IMG/VR virus record: IMGVR_UViG_3300010396_000002
Coordinates: 62,001-126,000 of that record
Source of the DNA: a virus
DNA length: 64,000 bases
Direction: 5' to 3' (one strand)
Shown: piece after piece, positions 54,012-61,692 of the stretch
How the letters are laid out: each line of letters opens with the position of its first letter
How positions within the stretch are numbered: the stretch's first letter is position 1
Program-made: the position numbers and the translations under genes
Notes under the pieces: generated by a model
Databases searched by the model: none
Seen by the model: the letters and a program-made list of their open reading frames with translations, nothing else
Told to the model about the DNA's origin: nothing

Positions 54012-54922
54012 ACCTCCACCAGTGGCTCCGGATGCCCGAGGCTTGGCGCCCTCCGATCGTCGTGTCGGACGGTATGGGCGTAGATTCGCAGGGCGTGCTG
54101 CTCCTACTCAAGCGCCTGGGGATCAGACCCAAGGCGGTGCTCCACGCCGACACAGGGAACGAGAAGGAGGTCACCATCCAGGCCAGGGAATGGCGTCGGC
54201 GCTGGCTCGCCGAGAACGGCTTCCCGGAGCTGACGATGGTCCGCCGACCCCCTGGCGTTTCCAAGAGGACCGGGCTCCCCTACGCGACGATCGCCGAGAA
54301 GGCCATCGCCTACGAGATTTATCCAGGGATCACCTTCGACAAGCACTCGTGCTCGAAGGAATGGAAGATCGACCCCATGGATGACTGGGTCCTCGCCCAG
54401 CCTTGGGCGAAGACTGCCATCGCGCGGGGCCAGGGCGTATGGCGCGTCATCGGCTACGACGCCGGCCCCAAGGATGCGCGCCGTGGTCACGAGATCCACG
54501 ATGATCACCGCTTCCGGTTCATCTATCCGCTACGCGACGTGAAGTGGGACCGCGGGCGCATCCAGTACGAGCTCTCTGTCGAGGGGATCCGCCAGTTCCC
54601 GAAGAGCGCCTGCAAGATTTGCAAGGCGAACAAGCCGTGGGAGATCGCCCAGATCGTCGCGCACGATCCGAAGGGGGCCGACGAGATCATCGCCGTCGAG
54701 GCCGCCGGCGCCGCACGTGGCCGCACCGTCGAGGGGCTATGGGGGCGCACCGTGAAGGGACAGCGCGGCGCCGTGCCGCATCCCGGGCGGATGACGGACT
54801 TCATCAACCAGCTCCGTAGCGACCCCGCAGAGTTGAAGCGGCACCTCGCCATGGCCCCCCGGTTCGAGGTGAACGGCAGCCTGTGTGACAGCGATGGTGG
54901 CGACTGTCACACAGACGCTTGA
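54008..54922 (+). CDS. PP-loop (PAPS-reductase/DndC-like) protein
   Basis: A 304-residue protein with the PP-loop SDGMGVDSQGVL at 20-31, then VLHADTGNEKEVTIQAREWR (ADTG motif typical of the family), RRRWLAENGFPELTMVRRPP and a Cys site CKICKANK near residue 203. The family transfers or cleaves via an ATP-activated intermediate (PAPS reductase, DndC, IbrA). Which of these applies is not readable. It is the third PP-loop gene in the window. The C-terminal codons lie in the TGTGTGACAG inverted repeat. Confidence 0.85.
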   Translation: MNLHQWLRMPEAWRPPIVVSDGMGVDSQGVLLLLKRLGIRPKAVLHADTGNEKEVTIQAREWRRRWLAENGFPELTMVRRPPGVSKRTGLPYATIAEKAIAYEIYPGITFDKHSCSKEWKIDPMDDWVLAQPWAKTAIARGQGVWRVIGYDAGPKDARRGHEIHDDHRFRFIYPLRDVKWDRGRIQYELSVEGIRQFPKSACKICKANKPWEIAQIVAHDPKGADEIIAVEAAGAARGRTVEGLWGRTVKGQRGAVPHPGRMTDFINQLRSDPAELKRHLAMAPRFEVNGSLCDSDGGDCHTDA

Positions 54923-54945
54923 CCAGCCCGCTCGACTGTCACACA
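54882..54945 (+). repeat. TGTGTGACAG/CTGTCACACA inverted repeat plus a third copy
   Basis: TGTGTGACAG at 54882-54891 and CTGTCACACA at 54904-54913 form a perfect 10-bp inverted repeat at the gene end; CTGTCACACA recurs at 54936-54945 in a CGACTGTCACACA direct repeat 32 bases away. Confidence 0.6.
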
Positions 54946-54959
54946 CTCGGTTCGGACGA

Positions 54960-55016
54960 CACGGCGCGCAGCCCCGGAGCACCCACGCTCGCGGGGCTCG
55001 TCGCGTCAGGGGCGCC
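54960..55016 (+). repeat. Stem-loop cassette element, copy 23
   Basis: AGCCCCG pairs with CGGGGCT; inner GAGC pairs with GCTC; flanks GCGCGC and CGCGTC. The ATG at 55017 starts a six-codon reading frame ending at TGA, and the real gene starts at 55034. Confidence 0.8.
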
Positions 55017-55033
55017 ATGCGCTCCGAGGAGCG

Positions 55034-55252
55034 ATGACCATGCACCACGAGATGAGCGCCGAGGAAGCAGAGGTGGCGATCCAGGACGAGGTGGACCAGG
55101 CCGAGGCGCACTTCGTCAAGGAGCGAGCGCAGGTCATTCGCTTCCTGGCGCAGCGCGGGCGGCTGACCGCGGAGCAGATCGCGGTGCGCGTCAACCTCGA
55201 CGAGGCCGAGATCGCCACGGTCATCGCCTTCCAGGAGGTCAAGCCGTCATGA
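55034..55252 (+). CDS. Small HTH-like protein, 72 residues
   Basis: HHEMSAEEAEVAIQDEVDQA, then FLAQRGRLTAEQIAVRVNLD with EAEIATVIAFQEVKPS, the recognition-helix-like end of a helix-turn-helix. GAGGAG precedes the ATG. A small regulator is plausible. Overlaps the next gene by four bases. Confidence 0.65.
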   Translation: MTMHHEMSAEEAEVAIQDEVDQAEAHFVKERAQVIRFLAQRGRLTAEQIAVRVNLDEAEIATVIAFQEVKPS

Positions 55253-55485
55253 GCGACTTCTGGGTCCAGTTCGACAACCGCGCCTCGGGAACCATCCAGG
55301 CGAAGGACGAAGCGGAAGCGCGCACCGAGGGTGAGAAGCTCGGCAAGGTGCGCCAGGTCGACGTCATCCCGTACCCGAGGTCGCCGGTGCTGGTCGGCGA
55401 CCGCAAGACCCCCGCGTTCTGCTTCGGCAAGGACGAGTGCCTCGGGCGCACGTCGTGCCCGCGCAGTCGCGCCTGCGACGACTAG
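55249..55485 (+). CDS. Hypothetical protein, 78 residues
   Basis: FWVQFDNRASGTIQAKDEAE, beta/alpha mixture with a C-terminal CFGKDECLGRTSCPRSRAC cluster, possibly metal-binding. No family is recognised. Confidence 0.65.
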   Translation: MSDFWVQFDNRASGTIQAKDEAEARTEGEKLGKVRQVDVIPYPRSPVLVGDRKTPAFCFGKDECLGRTSCPRSRACDD

Positions 55486-55494
55486 GAGGAGAAC

Positions 55495-56316
55495 ATGTCC
55501 ACGAAGAACAAGCCAAGCCCCGATAACGAGGCGCTGGTCGACAATTACCCCGTGCTCAAGGCGTGGCTGACGAAGGTCGGCGCCCGGTACCAGTGGTCGT
55601 CGCCGTGCTCCGATGCAGCGGGCCCGCTCGCCGCCACGATCTACCACTACACGATCAAGGGGGCAGGGCCGTTCATCGTGCTCGTCCACCCCGACAAGCA
55701 CGGCTGGAACGTCTACACGGCGTGCTCGAGCAACAAGGTCGACGAGACGTTCGCTGACGCCGAGTACCGCCTCGGACTCCCGAAGACCACCACGTGGTGC
55801 CCTGGGTGCGAGTGGGAGCCGCCCCCTCAAGGCGTCGGGCCCAAGAAGCCCATCAGGCCCCCGCACACGTGCGGCAAGGTCGAGCAACCCCCGGAGACGC
55901 CGGCGGCCGGTAGCAAGACGCTCATCGACAAGTACGACGAGCTGGCCGCAGCGCACGTCTCCGCCATCCGGCAGCACGAGGCGCATGCCGCCGGTCTCCG
56001 TCAGCGAATCTCGATGGCGCGCAAGAACCTCCGCGCCTTCGAGGCCAGCAGCGGTACGGACCGCGAGGCGCTCACCCTCGCCATCCAGGCGCTCCGCGAC
56101 CCGCTGCCGCTGCCCACCCTCACGGAGGAGGAGACCGAAGCCTTCGAGCACCTGGTGACGAACGTCATGCTTCCGGCGCCGGAGCACGAGATCCCCGCCT
56201 ACCTGCACCAGCACCTTGACGCGCTCCACGACAAGGGCTTGCTCCGGTACCGTCAGCGAGACGGCTGGAGCCTCACCAGCGCAGGCGAGGCGACGTACGC
56301 GGAGCTCACCCGATGA
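55495..56316 (+). CDS. Hypothetical protein, 273 residues
   Basis: ALVDNYPVLKAWLTKVGARY, FIVLVHPDKHGWNVYTACSS (beta) and CPGCEWEPPPQGVG...HTCGKV, a zinc-like Cys group near residue 100-130, then a long helical part (YDELAAAHVSAIRQHEAHAA). The C-terminal 60 residues look like a winged helix (HLDALHDKGLLRYRQRDGWS). GGAGGAG precedes the ATG. Confidence 0.7.
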   Translation: MSTKNKPSPDNEALVDNYPVLKAWLTKVGARYQWSSPCSDAAGPLAATIYHYTIKGAGPFIVLVHPDKHGWNVYTACSSNKVDETFADAEYRLGLPKTTTWCPGCEWEPPPQGVGPKKPIRPPHTCGKVEQPPETPAAGSKTLIDKYDELAAAHVSAIRQHEAHAAGLRQRISMARKNLRAFEASSGTDREALTLAIQALRDPLPLPTLTEEETEAFEHLVTNVMLPAPEHEIPAYLHQHLDALHDKGLLRYRQRDGWSLTSAGEATYAELTR

Positions 56317-56642
56317 GCGCCGCGGTCTGGCGCGACGACAAGCTCAGCCCGCACACCGAGGTAACGTGCTTCACCTGTCAGCCGTGCGCGGAGGACCGCG
56401 TAGCGAGCAAGGGGATCCACAGCCTCGTGATCGTCCACGTGCGCTTCTTTCGCGCCGGCGACTGGACCAGGCGAGGCTTCATGCCAAGCATCCGGGTTGG
56501 CGGAGGCGGGGCCACTGGGGAGATCCACGAGGGCACCGACGACGACGCGTACGCGCGAGCGCGTGCCGATGGTGAGGCCATGCTCGACAGCGCGGAGAAG
56601 GCGCTGGAGGATGCCATCGCGGCCATGCCGCGGAAAGGCTGA
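56313..56642 (+). CDS. Hypothetical protein with CxxC, 109 residues
   Basis: EVTCFTCQPCAEDRVASKGI, RFFRAGDWTRRGFMPSIRVG and an acidic helix (ARARADGEAMLDSAEKALED). No family is recognised. Overlaps the preceding gene by four bases. Confidence 0.65.
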   Translation: MSAAVWRDDKLSPHTEVTCFTCQPCAEDRVASKGIHSLVIVHVRFFRAGDWTRRGFMPSIRVGGGGATGEIHEGTDDDAYARARADGEAMLDSAEKALEDAIAAMPRKG

Positions 56643-56649
56643 GTACGTC

Positions 56650-57276
56650 ATGTCCAAGGGGGTCTTGTTTTCCATCGGCTACGGCAGCAGCCCGAGCGCG
56701 CCGCGCGACAAGCGCCAGCCCGGGTCGCTGCCGGGGCCCGAGTCGCTTGTGGAGCTGGTGCGCCGGCTCGACATCGACAGCCTGATCGACTGCCGGGCCG
56801 CGCCGGGGCCTGCGACGCTCGCCGACACGAAGCTCGTGAAGGGGACCAAGCGTCGGGTCTGGAAGTCCGGGCGCATCATCTATTGCAGGGGCGGCTTCAC
56901 CCGTTACGAGCTCGCAGAGCTGCTCGGCAAGCGGTACCGCTGGGACGGCGACAAGCTCGGGGGGCCTGGTGGAGGCGTCGAGGGCCCCACGCCTCGGGGC
57001 CTCGACATGCTCGAGGACGCCTACCACCGCGGACGGCGTCTCCTGCTCCTCTGCGCCGAAGCCCACCCGCTCGGGTGCCACCGCCACCATCAGATCGCGG
57101 TGAGGGGCGACATCTGGATGCCCAGCATGGGCAAGCCCCTCGCGGATCGAAAGATCCCCGTGCTGCACATCTTCGGCGACGCCGTCGTCAAGGCGACCGT
57201 CCTGCACGAGGCCGCGCAGCATGGAACCAAGAACGCCGAGGCCGACGACCTGGCCGACTACTACGTGAAGGAGTGA
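56650..57276 (+). CDS. DUF488-family protein
   Basis: A 208-residue protein. VLFSIGYG at the start (the family's TIGHS), LVRRLDIDSLIDCRAAPG (lvDvR), RVWKSGRIIYCRGGFTRYEL and LLLCAEAHPLGCHRHHQIAV (the llCae..p..CHR motif) fit DUF488, thought to be metal-binding, role unknown. A related domain is fused to the clamp-like protein at 34086-36359. AAGGAG is not obvious; the start ATG follows a TACGTC stretch. Confidence 0.8.
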   Translation: MSKGVLFSIGYGSSPSAPRDKRQPGSLPGPESLVELVRRLDIDSLIDCRAAPGPATLADTKLVKGTKRRVWKSGRIIYCRGGFTRYELAELLGKRYRWDGDKLGGPGGGVEGPTPRGLDMLEDAYHRGRRLLLLCAEAHPLGCHRHHQIAVRGDIWMPSMGKPLADRKIPVLHIFGDAVVKATVLHEAAQHGTKNAEADDLADYYVKE

Positions 57277-57278
57277 CC

Positions 57279-57773
57279 GTGAAGAAGACCACCCCCATCG
57301 CCGCGGGCCTCATGCTCGCGGCTGCGTTGCCGCTGGTGAGCGCGGACTGCTCGTACGTGATGAACGGCTGGACGTGCACGGTGATCGGCGTTGACCCGTG
57401 CGACGGGGCTGCGGATCGGGAGGTCGTGACGATCTCCTACTCGCAGCACGTCACGGACTCGACGACCGCGTGCCAACTCGCCGTGGCGGAAGCCAAGGCC
57501 CGCGGCCTCGTCGGCGAGATCAACCCGAACACCGGGTTCCACGGCGATCCGGTCTGCCAGAACTGCTTCATCGGAGCGAACCCATCCGCGGGCGTCAGCA
57601 AGGGCAAGCCGCCCGGTGGTGGTGGCGGGCCCTCGTGCCTCGTTGGGGCGACCGGCGCGGGCGGCGGCTTCGGCGTCGGCGGGAGCTTCGGCGTCGGCCC
57701 CACGACGACCGTGACCGGCGCTGGTGGCAGCTTCGGCGTCGCTGCTACCACGGTCGGAGCGGGCGGAGCGTGA
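57279..57773 (+). CDS. Secreted Gly-rich protein with signal peptide
   Basis: KKTTPIAAGLMLAAALPLVS followed by AD C is a Sec signal peptide, probably with a cleavage near residue 22. The mature part has paired cysteines (CSYVMNGWTCTVIGVDPCDG) and a Gly-rich end with repeated GGSFGVG units. AAGGAG precedes the GTG start. It would leave the cytoplasm; a phage protein of this kind could act on the cell envelope or superinfecting phage, but nothing specific is known. Confidence 0.7.
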   Translation: MKKTTPIAAGLMLAAALPLVSADCSYVMNGWTCTVIGVDPCDGAADREVVTISYSQHVTDSTTACQLAVAEAKARGLVGEINPNTGFHGDPVCQNCFIGANPSAGVSKGKPPGGGGGPSCLVGATGAGGGFGVGGSFGVGPTTTVTGAGGSFGVAATTVGAGGA

Positions 57774-58000
57774 CCGACGTCTCGCCGTACGTCGCGGCCG
57801 TGCGCGTGTGGGAGCGCCACAACGGCCGCCGTCTCACCGCTGACGAGTCGAAGGCGTTCAGTCGGTCCTGGGACGTCTACTGCTCGGAGCGCAGGGCATC
57901 CTACGGATGGCGCCAGGTGCCCGAGTTGACCGCGGAGGACGGGGATCTGTTCGGGAGGCGCTGGACGCCGCCATGGGCCGAGGAGGGCCCGCAGCCATGA
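57770..58000 (+). CDS. Small hypothetical protein, 76 residues
   Basis: TDVSPYVAAVRVWERHNGRR, AFSRSWDVYCSERRASYGWR and FGRRWTPPWAEEGP. Trp-rich, mixed fold. GTG overlap with the preceding gene and ATGA overlap with the next. No family is recognised. Confidence 0.65.
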   Translation: MTDVSPYVAAVRVWERHNGRRLTADESKAFSRSWDVYCSERRASYGWRQVPELTAEDGDLFGRRWTPPWAEEGPQP

Positions 58001-58311
58001 TCGTTGCGTTGCTAACCCGCATCGGCCTCGTGCGCGTTGTGCGCGACCTGAAGTACGTCAACGGCGCGTTCGTGCCGCAACCTCCGCGCGTGCGCTGGCC
58101 GTTCTCGGTGAGCCCGTGGTGGATCTGGAGGCTCCACTTTCTCAACGGTCTGCGTGGCCTCTTGAGGAGGCCAACCTACGTGCCGGCCATGGGTGATTGG
58201 TTCGGCGTCTTCCGGAACAAGCCAGGCGTCGTGAAGTGGGAGAATGGTCGTCTGCTTCCGCGCCGCTGGGGCTTCTACATCGTCGGCTTCGAGTTCGGAG
58301 ACCGTGGATGA
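57997..58311 (+). CDS. Hypothetical protein, 104 residues, aromatic-rich
   Basis: IVALLTRIGLVRVVRDLKYV, WPFSVSPWWIWRLHFLNGLR and WENGRLLPRRWGFYIVGFEF. Hydrophobic and Trp-rich, possibly membrane-associated at residues 2-9 and 45-60. No family is recognised. Confidence 0.6.
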   Translation: MIVALLTRIGLVRVVRDLKYVNGAFVPQPPRVRWPFSVSPWWIWRLHFLNGLRGLLRRPTYVPAMGDWFGVFRNKPGVVKWENGRLLPRRWGFYIVGFEFGDRG

Positions 58312-58528
58312 ACCCGCTGAACGCGTTCCTCTGGCTGCTCGCCATCGCCGTCGGCGTCTTCTCGCCCGGCCCTGGGTCCTGCGCCGGTACTACTACTTCA
58401 AGGCGCTCTGGACGATGCGCAGGGTCGCGCGCTCCCTCCCGGAGGGGAGCCACGAGCGCATCGAACTGGAGCAGATCATCGAAGACCTCAAGGCGTCCGA
58501 CTGGGACGAGGAGAGCGACGACCCATGA
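58308..58528 (+). CDS. Small membrane-anchored protein with a frame break
   Basis: From ATG 58308: MNPLNAFLWLLAIAVGVFS, a TM helix, then the frame loses coding character. The -1 frame continues LARPWVLRRYYYFKALWTMR...IELEQIIEDLKASDWDEESD to TGA at 58526-58528, which overlaps the next ATG. One missing base near 58363 joins them (221 bases; 222 would be 74 codons). Confidence 0.6.
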
Positions 58529-58707
58529 CGTCGACACCGGAAGGCCTCGCGGCGCTGCTCTCGCTTGGCTGGTGCTGCCCTACCAAGGACCCGAATCTGT
58601 GCGGGGCACCCCCCGCCCGCACAGAGCCGGAAGCGCCAACTCCGGCCGAGGTGCTCACCTGCACGATCGTGTGCCAGCGCGGCCACCGGCACGAGGGCGA
58701 GCGATGA
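58525..58707 (+). CDS. Small protein with CC and C motifs, 60 residues
   Basis: TSTPEGLAALLSLGWCCPTK, then a Pro/Ala-rich middle and CTIVCQRGHRHEGER. Zinc-like C..C...H. Overlaps neighbours by four bases. Confidence 0.6.
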   Translation: MTSTPEGLAALLSLGWCCPTKDPNLCGAPPARTEPEAPTPAEVLTCTIVCQRGHRHEGER

Positions 58708-58982
58708 AGGCCGCGCACCTCGAAGCTGCCGGCCGCTGGCTGGAGAAGCACCCCCGTCTCGGCGCACTGCGGGTGCCCGTCTTCGTTCGCGAGGAGGCGG
58801 AGGCCCACGTGCGCAGGCAGAAGCTGGTCCTCGAGATCCACATGCTCGCCGGGCGGGAGGCCGCGTTCGCCGCGCTCTACCTGGCATGGGGACTCGCCCT
58901 CGCGTCTAGGGTCCGCCCGACCCCCAACATGTCCGTCGAGGATGGGCTGGAGCTCGTCCGTTCCCTGATCCTGGCCGGCTGA
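58704..58982 (+). CDS. Hypothetical protein, 92 residues
   Basis: KAAHLEAAGRWLEKHPRLGA, a helix (RRQKLVLEIHMLAGREAAFA) and MSVEDGLELVRSLILAG. Mostly helical. No family is recognised. Confidence 0.65.
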   Translation: MKAAHLEAAGRWLEKHPRLGALRVPVFVREEAEAHVRRQKLVLEIHMLAGREAAFAALYLAWGLALASRVRPTPNMSVEDGLELVRSLILAG

Positions 58983-58998
58983 CCGGCCCGAGGAGACC

Positions 58999-59409
58999 AT
59001 GCCGATCACCAGCAAGCAGACGTCCGCCTGGACGGAAACGATCACCAGTTCCAACGGCTGCACCGTCTCGGTTTCCGGGACGAGCGGCTCCGACATGCTC
59101 ACCGTCGAGGTGTACGTGCCTGGCTCCGGCTACGGCCCCGCCGAGACCCCCGACAGTAGGACCAGCACCACGATCTCGCTCGCCGAGTGGTGCAGCCTGG
59201 TCATGCTCGTGGAGGCGAAGGTCCCGGCGTCCGGGCCCTCACGGACCGAGCGCCTCCTCGCGATGCGCGTCGAGGACGCCTGCCAGCTCGACCCGGTGAT
59301 GATCGGGAACGCTCGCGTTCGCAGGTTCGGCGAGCACTCCTGGATCGTCAACGGCGCCGCAGTCGCCAATCTCGAGAGCGCGCTCGCGCTCATCGCGGCC
59401 GCCGACTGA
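58999..59409 (+). CDS. Hypothetical protein, 136 residues
   Basis: PITSKQTSAWTETITSSNGC and a Thr/Ser-rich beta segment, then SLAEWCSLVMLVEAKVPASG and NARVRRFGEHSWIVNGAAVA. No family is recognised. GGAG precedes the ATG. Confidence 0.65.
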   Translation: MPITSKQTSAWTETITSSNGCTVSVSGTSGSDMLTVEVYVPGSGYGPAETPDSRTSTTISLAEWCSLVMLVEAKVPASGPSRTERLLAMRVEDACQLDPVMIGNARVRRFGEHSWIVNGAAVANLESALALIAAAD

Positions 59410-59678
59410 TGGCCGCTGCGAAGAAGAGACCGCGCAGCTACGGCGCAGCCATCGGCTATGCTCGGGAGCTGCTCGCCACGACGGGGATCGTGGTCCCCTG
59501 GCAGGTGAATGCAGAGGGCTTCGAGGCGGGCCACGTGATGCACCGCCTCGTCCATCTCGGGGAGGCCGTGCAGATCATGGGGAGCACCCTGTACGCTACC
59601 CCGGCAGTTGCAGCGAAGATCCAGACCATCATCGACGAGAGCAAGGCGCCGCCTGATGCGGTCGCCGCAGAGGAGTGA
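59409..59678 (+). CDS. Small hypothetical protein, 89 residues
   Basis: AAAKKRPRSYGAAIGYAREL, GIVVPWQVNAEGFEAGHVMH and RLVHLGEAVQIMGSTLYATP. Basic start, then a helical protein with a conserved-looking VMHRL helix. Overlaps the preceding stop (TGATG). Confidence 0.65.
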   Translation: MAAAKKRPRSYGAAIGYARELLATTGIVVPWQVNAEGFEAGHVMHRLVHLGEAVQIMGSTLYATPAVAAKIQTIIDESKAPPDAVAAEE

Positions 59679-59680
59679 CC

Positions 59681-61063
59681 ATGGCTCAGAAGACGTACGA
59701 CTTTCATGCGGTCGACGCGGTCCGCGAAGAGATCCTGCTCAGGGCCGCGATCTGCGGGACGGCCGGGTCCGGCAAGACCAGGACGGCTCTGATCGTGGCC
59801 GCGCGCATCAAGGCGCGCATGAAGCTGGAGGGACCGATCGTCGTGCTCGACACGGAGCACAAGAGCGCGCTTCGCTATGCGTACAGCCCGCGCACCCGCA
59901 GCGGCTATCACTTCAAGCACATCCCGATGCCGCCCAACGACAACAGCATCGAGGCGTATGTGGCGGCGATCGAGCACGCAGAGAGCATCGGCGCGAGCGT
60001 CGTAGTCGTCGACAGCTTGTCGCACGCCTGGTCGGGGGCCGGAGGCGTGCTCGAGGCCGTCGACGAGGTCACCGGGCAGAGCCGGAACAAGGACACGTTC
60101 GGCAGCGGGTGGCGCGTGATGTCCCCGAAGCAGACCCGGTTCATCGAACGTATCATGAACACGAAGGCGCACGTCATCGTCACCATGCGCGCGGAGCAGG
60201 ACTATGTCGTGCAGGAGAACGAGCGCGGGAAGAAGGAGCCTGTGAAGCTCGGGCTGGCTCCCGTGCAGCGCAAGAACCAGGACTACGAGTACGATCTGTT
60301 CTTCTTCATGTCCGCGCCGACGAACGACCTCGTCGTCGAGAAGAGTCGCGTGATCGACCGCCCGGCCCTGGAGATCGGCCGGCACTACATCAAGCCCGGC
60401 GACGACTTCGCGGACCACGTCGTCGACTGGCTGGAGGACGTCGACGCTGCGCCAGCGCCCGTTCAGCCGCCCGTGCCGCCCGCTCCAGTGCCTCAAGCGC
60501 CGGCATTCGTCGCCCGCAACCTCGACGAGGCGGAGAAGAAGACCGTGGCCGAGGGCATCCTGGCCGCAGAGCACAAGGACCAAGAGCGGTACAAGGCGGC
60601 GATCAAAGCGTTCACTGCTTGGTGCTCTGCGAACGGCATCCCGAAGGATCAGTACCAGGCCGCGCTCGCCAAGGTGAAGGAGGACATCTCCAAGCCGAAG
60701 GCCGCCTCGGTCGCGCCCTTCCAGGACATCGCCGACCCGACGGAGCGCGTCTCGCACTGGTTCGCCGCCGTCGACAAGGCCGACAGCGCCACCGTCGACC
60801 AGCTCGAGACCATGGCCGGCCTGAAGGAGCCCCACGACGGGGTGAGGGCCGACGTTCTCACCCGCATCGACGCTCGCCGGGATGCGCTGTCCCGTGCCGC
60901 GAAGAATGCGCCGCAGAAGTCCCCGAACCGTCCACAGGACCCGGGCGACGAACCCAACGTGCATCAGGGGGCCATGGACCCCGGTCCGGACGCGAGCCCG
61001 GAGGAGCGCGCGGCGGCCTTCGCTGAGGCTGAGGCCGGGCTCTTCGCCGGCGTAGGGGGGTAG
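59681..61063 (+). CDS. Sak4-like RecA-fold ATPase (recombination)
   Basis: A 460-residue protein. Walker A GTAGSGKT at 26-33; GPIVVLDTEHKSALRYAY; Walker B VVVVDSLSHAW with D111; an arginine-finger-like RFIERIMNTKAHVIVTMRAE. This is the Sak4/AAA_24 family that works with single-strand-annealing or ssDNA-binding proteins in phage recombination. The C-terminal 200 residues (linker rich in Pro, then helical repeats) are specific to this protein. AGAGGAG is the ribosome site. Confidence 0.85.
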   Translation: MAQKTYDFHAVDAVREEILLRAAICGTAGSGKTRTALIVAARIKARMKLEGPIVVLDTEHKSALRYAYSPRTRSGYHFKHIPMPPNDNSIEAYVAAIEHAESIGASVVVVDSLSHAWSGAGGVLEAVDEVTGQSRNKDTFGSGWRVMSPKQTRFIERIMNTKAHVIVTMRAEQDYVVQENERGKKEPVKLGLAPVQRKNQDYEYDLFFFMSAPTNDLVVEKSRVIDRPALEIGRHYIKPGDDFADHVVDWLEDVDAAPAPVQPPVPPAPVPQAPAFVARNLDEAEKKTVAEGILAAEHKDQERYKAAIKAFTAWCSANGIPKDQYQAALAKVKEDISKPKAASVAPFQDIADPTERVSHWFAAVDKADSATVDQLETMAGLKEPHDGVRADVLTRIDARRDALSRAAKNAPQKSPNRPQDPGDEPNVHQGAMDPGPDASPEERAAAFAEAEAGLFAGVGG

Positions 61064-61064
61064 T

Positions 61065-61388
61065 GTGGAGCGCTTCCTTCTCCGCGACGTCGAACCCACG
61101 GGCTCGACCCCCACCATCGCGCTCGCCTGCCGTGCTGGCGGGACCTCGACGCTGACGCGCACGACCGAGCCCACATACCCGGAGAATCCCCGCGCCCAGG
61201 CTCTCCGGGATCTGCGGGTTGGCTCCGACCATCTGACGCTCCGCAGAGCCGCTGCGCTACTCAACCTGACCGGCGCAGAGCTCTCGGCCATCGAGGCGGG
61301 GAGCAAGACCTTCGCTCGCGAGTCGGACTGGGCCCGCGCAGAGGACATCCTGCGGGGCGCCTGCTCCGATCCGAAGGGAGGCACGTGA
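61065..61388 (+). CDS. XRE-like helix-turn-helix protein, 107 residues
   Basis: LRDLRVGSDHLTLRRAAALL followed by NLTGAELSAIEAGSKTF matches the HTH_3 (cro/C1) pattern: lR..R...sl...A..l.ls...ls.iE.G. The N-terminal 45 residues are of other type. GTG 61065 start. A phage regulator is likely. Confidence 0.7.
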   Translation: MERFLLRDVEPTGSTPTIALACRAGGTSTLTRTTEPTYPENPRAQALRDLRVGSDHLTLRRAAALLNLTGAELSAIEAGSKTFARESDWARAEDILRGACSDPKGGT

Positions 61389-61692
61389 TGTCCCATTACA
61401 CCTTCGGGCAGCTCCTGCGCGCCTATCGGCTCGGCTTCTTCTGGTCGGAGGAGCACGGAATCTTCATCCGTCTATCGACGCCCAATGCGACCGGTAGCAT
61501 CGCCGAGGTCGCGCCGCCAGACTGTCTGCCGATCAAGTCGGCGACCGTGGAGCACCGCGTGTGCGACACGGAGGAGCAGAAGCATGCCTTGCTCCGCGCT
61601 AGCCCTGCCTTCGAGGCGGTGCGTCTCTCGGCGCTGTGCAGGTCACCAGCTACGAGACGTGGGCCCTCGACGACGAGGGCAGGAGGGTGTGA
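61388..61692 (+). CDS. Hypothetical protein with a frame break near the 3' end
   Basis: MSHYTFGQLLRAYRLGFFWS ... HALLRASPAFEAVR, then coding character switches to the -1 frame: SLGAVQVTSYETWALDDEGR ends with TGA at 61690-61692, which overlaps the next ATG. One base missing near 61630 would repair it (305 bases; 306 would be 102 codons). If not repaired the frame runs to 61699. Confidence 0.6.

Noticed and set aside
29925-55016. CRISPR array reading of the repeated elements
   Set aside because: The repeats are not identical, are spaced by whole genes of variable size and have no spacers.
29925-55016. Integron attC sites
   Set aside because: Location at gene ends and palindromic form recall attC, but no GTTRRRY core sites and no integrase were seen, and each element also supplies a ribosome site.
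29925-55016. Simple intrinsic terminators
   Set aside because: No U tract follows the stems; the next start codon lies 15-30 bases away.
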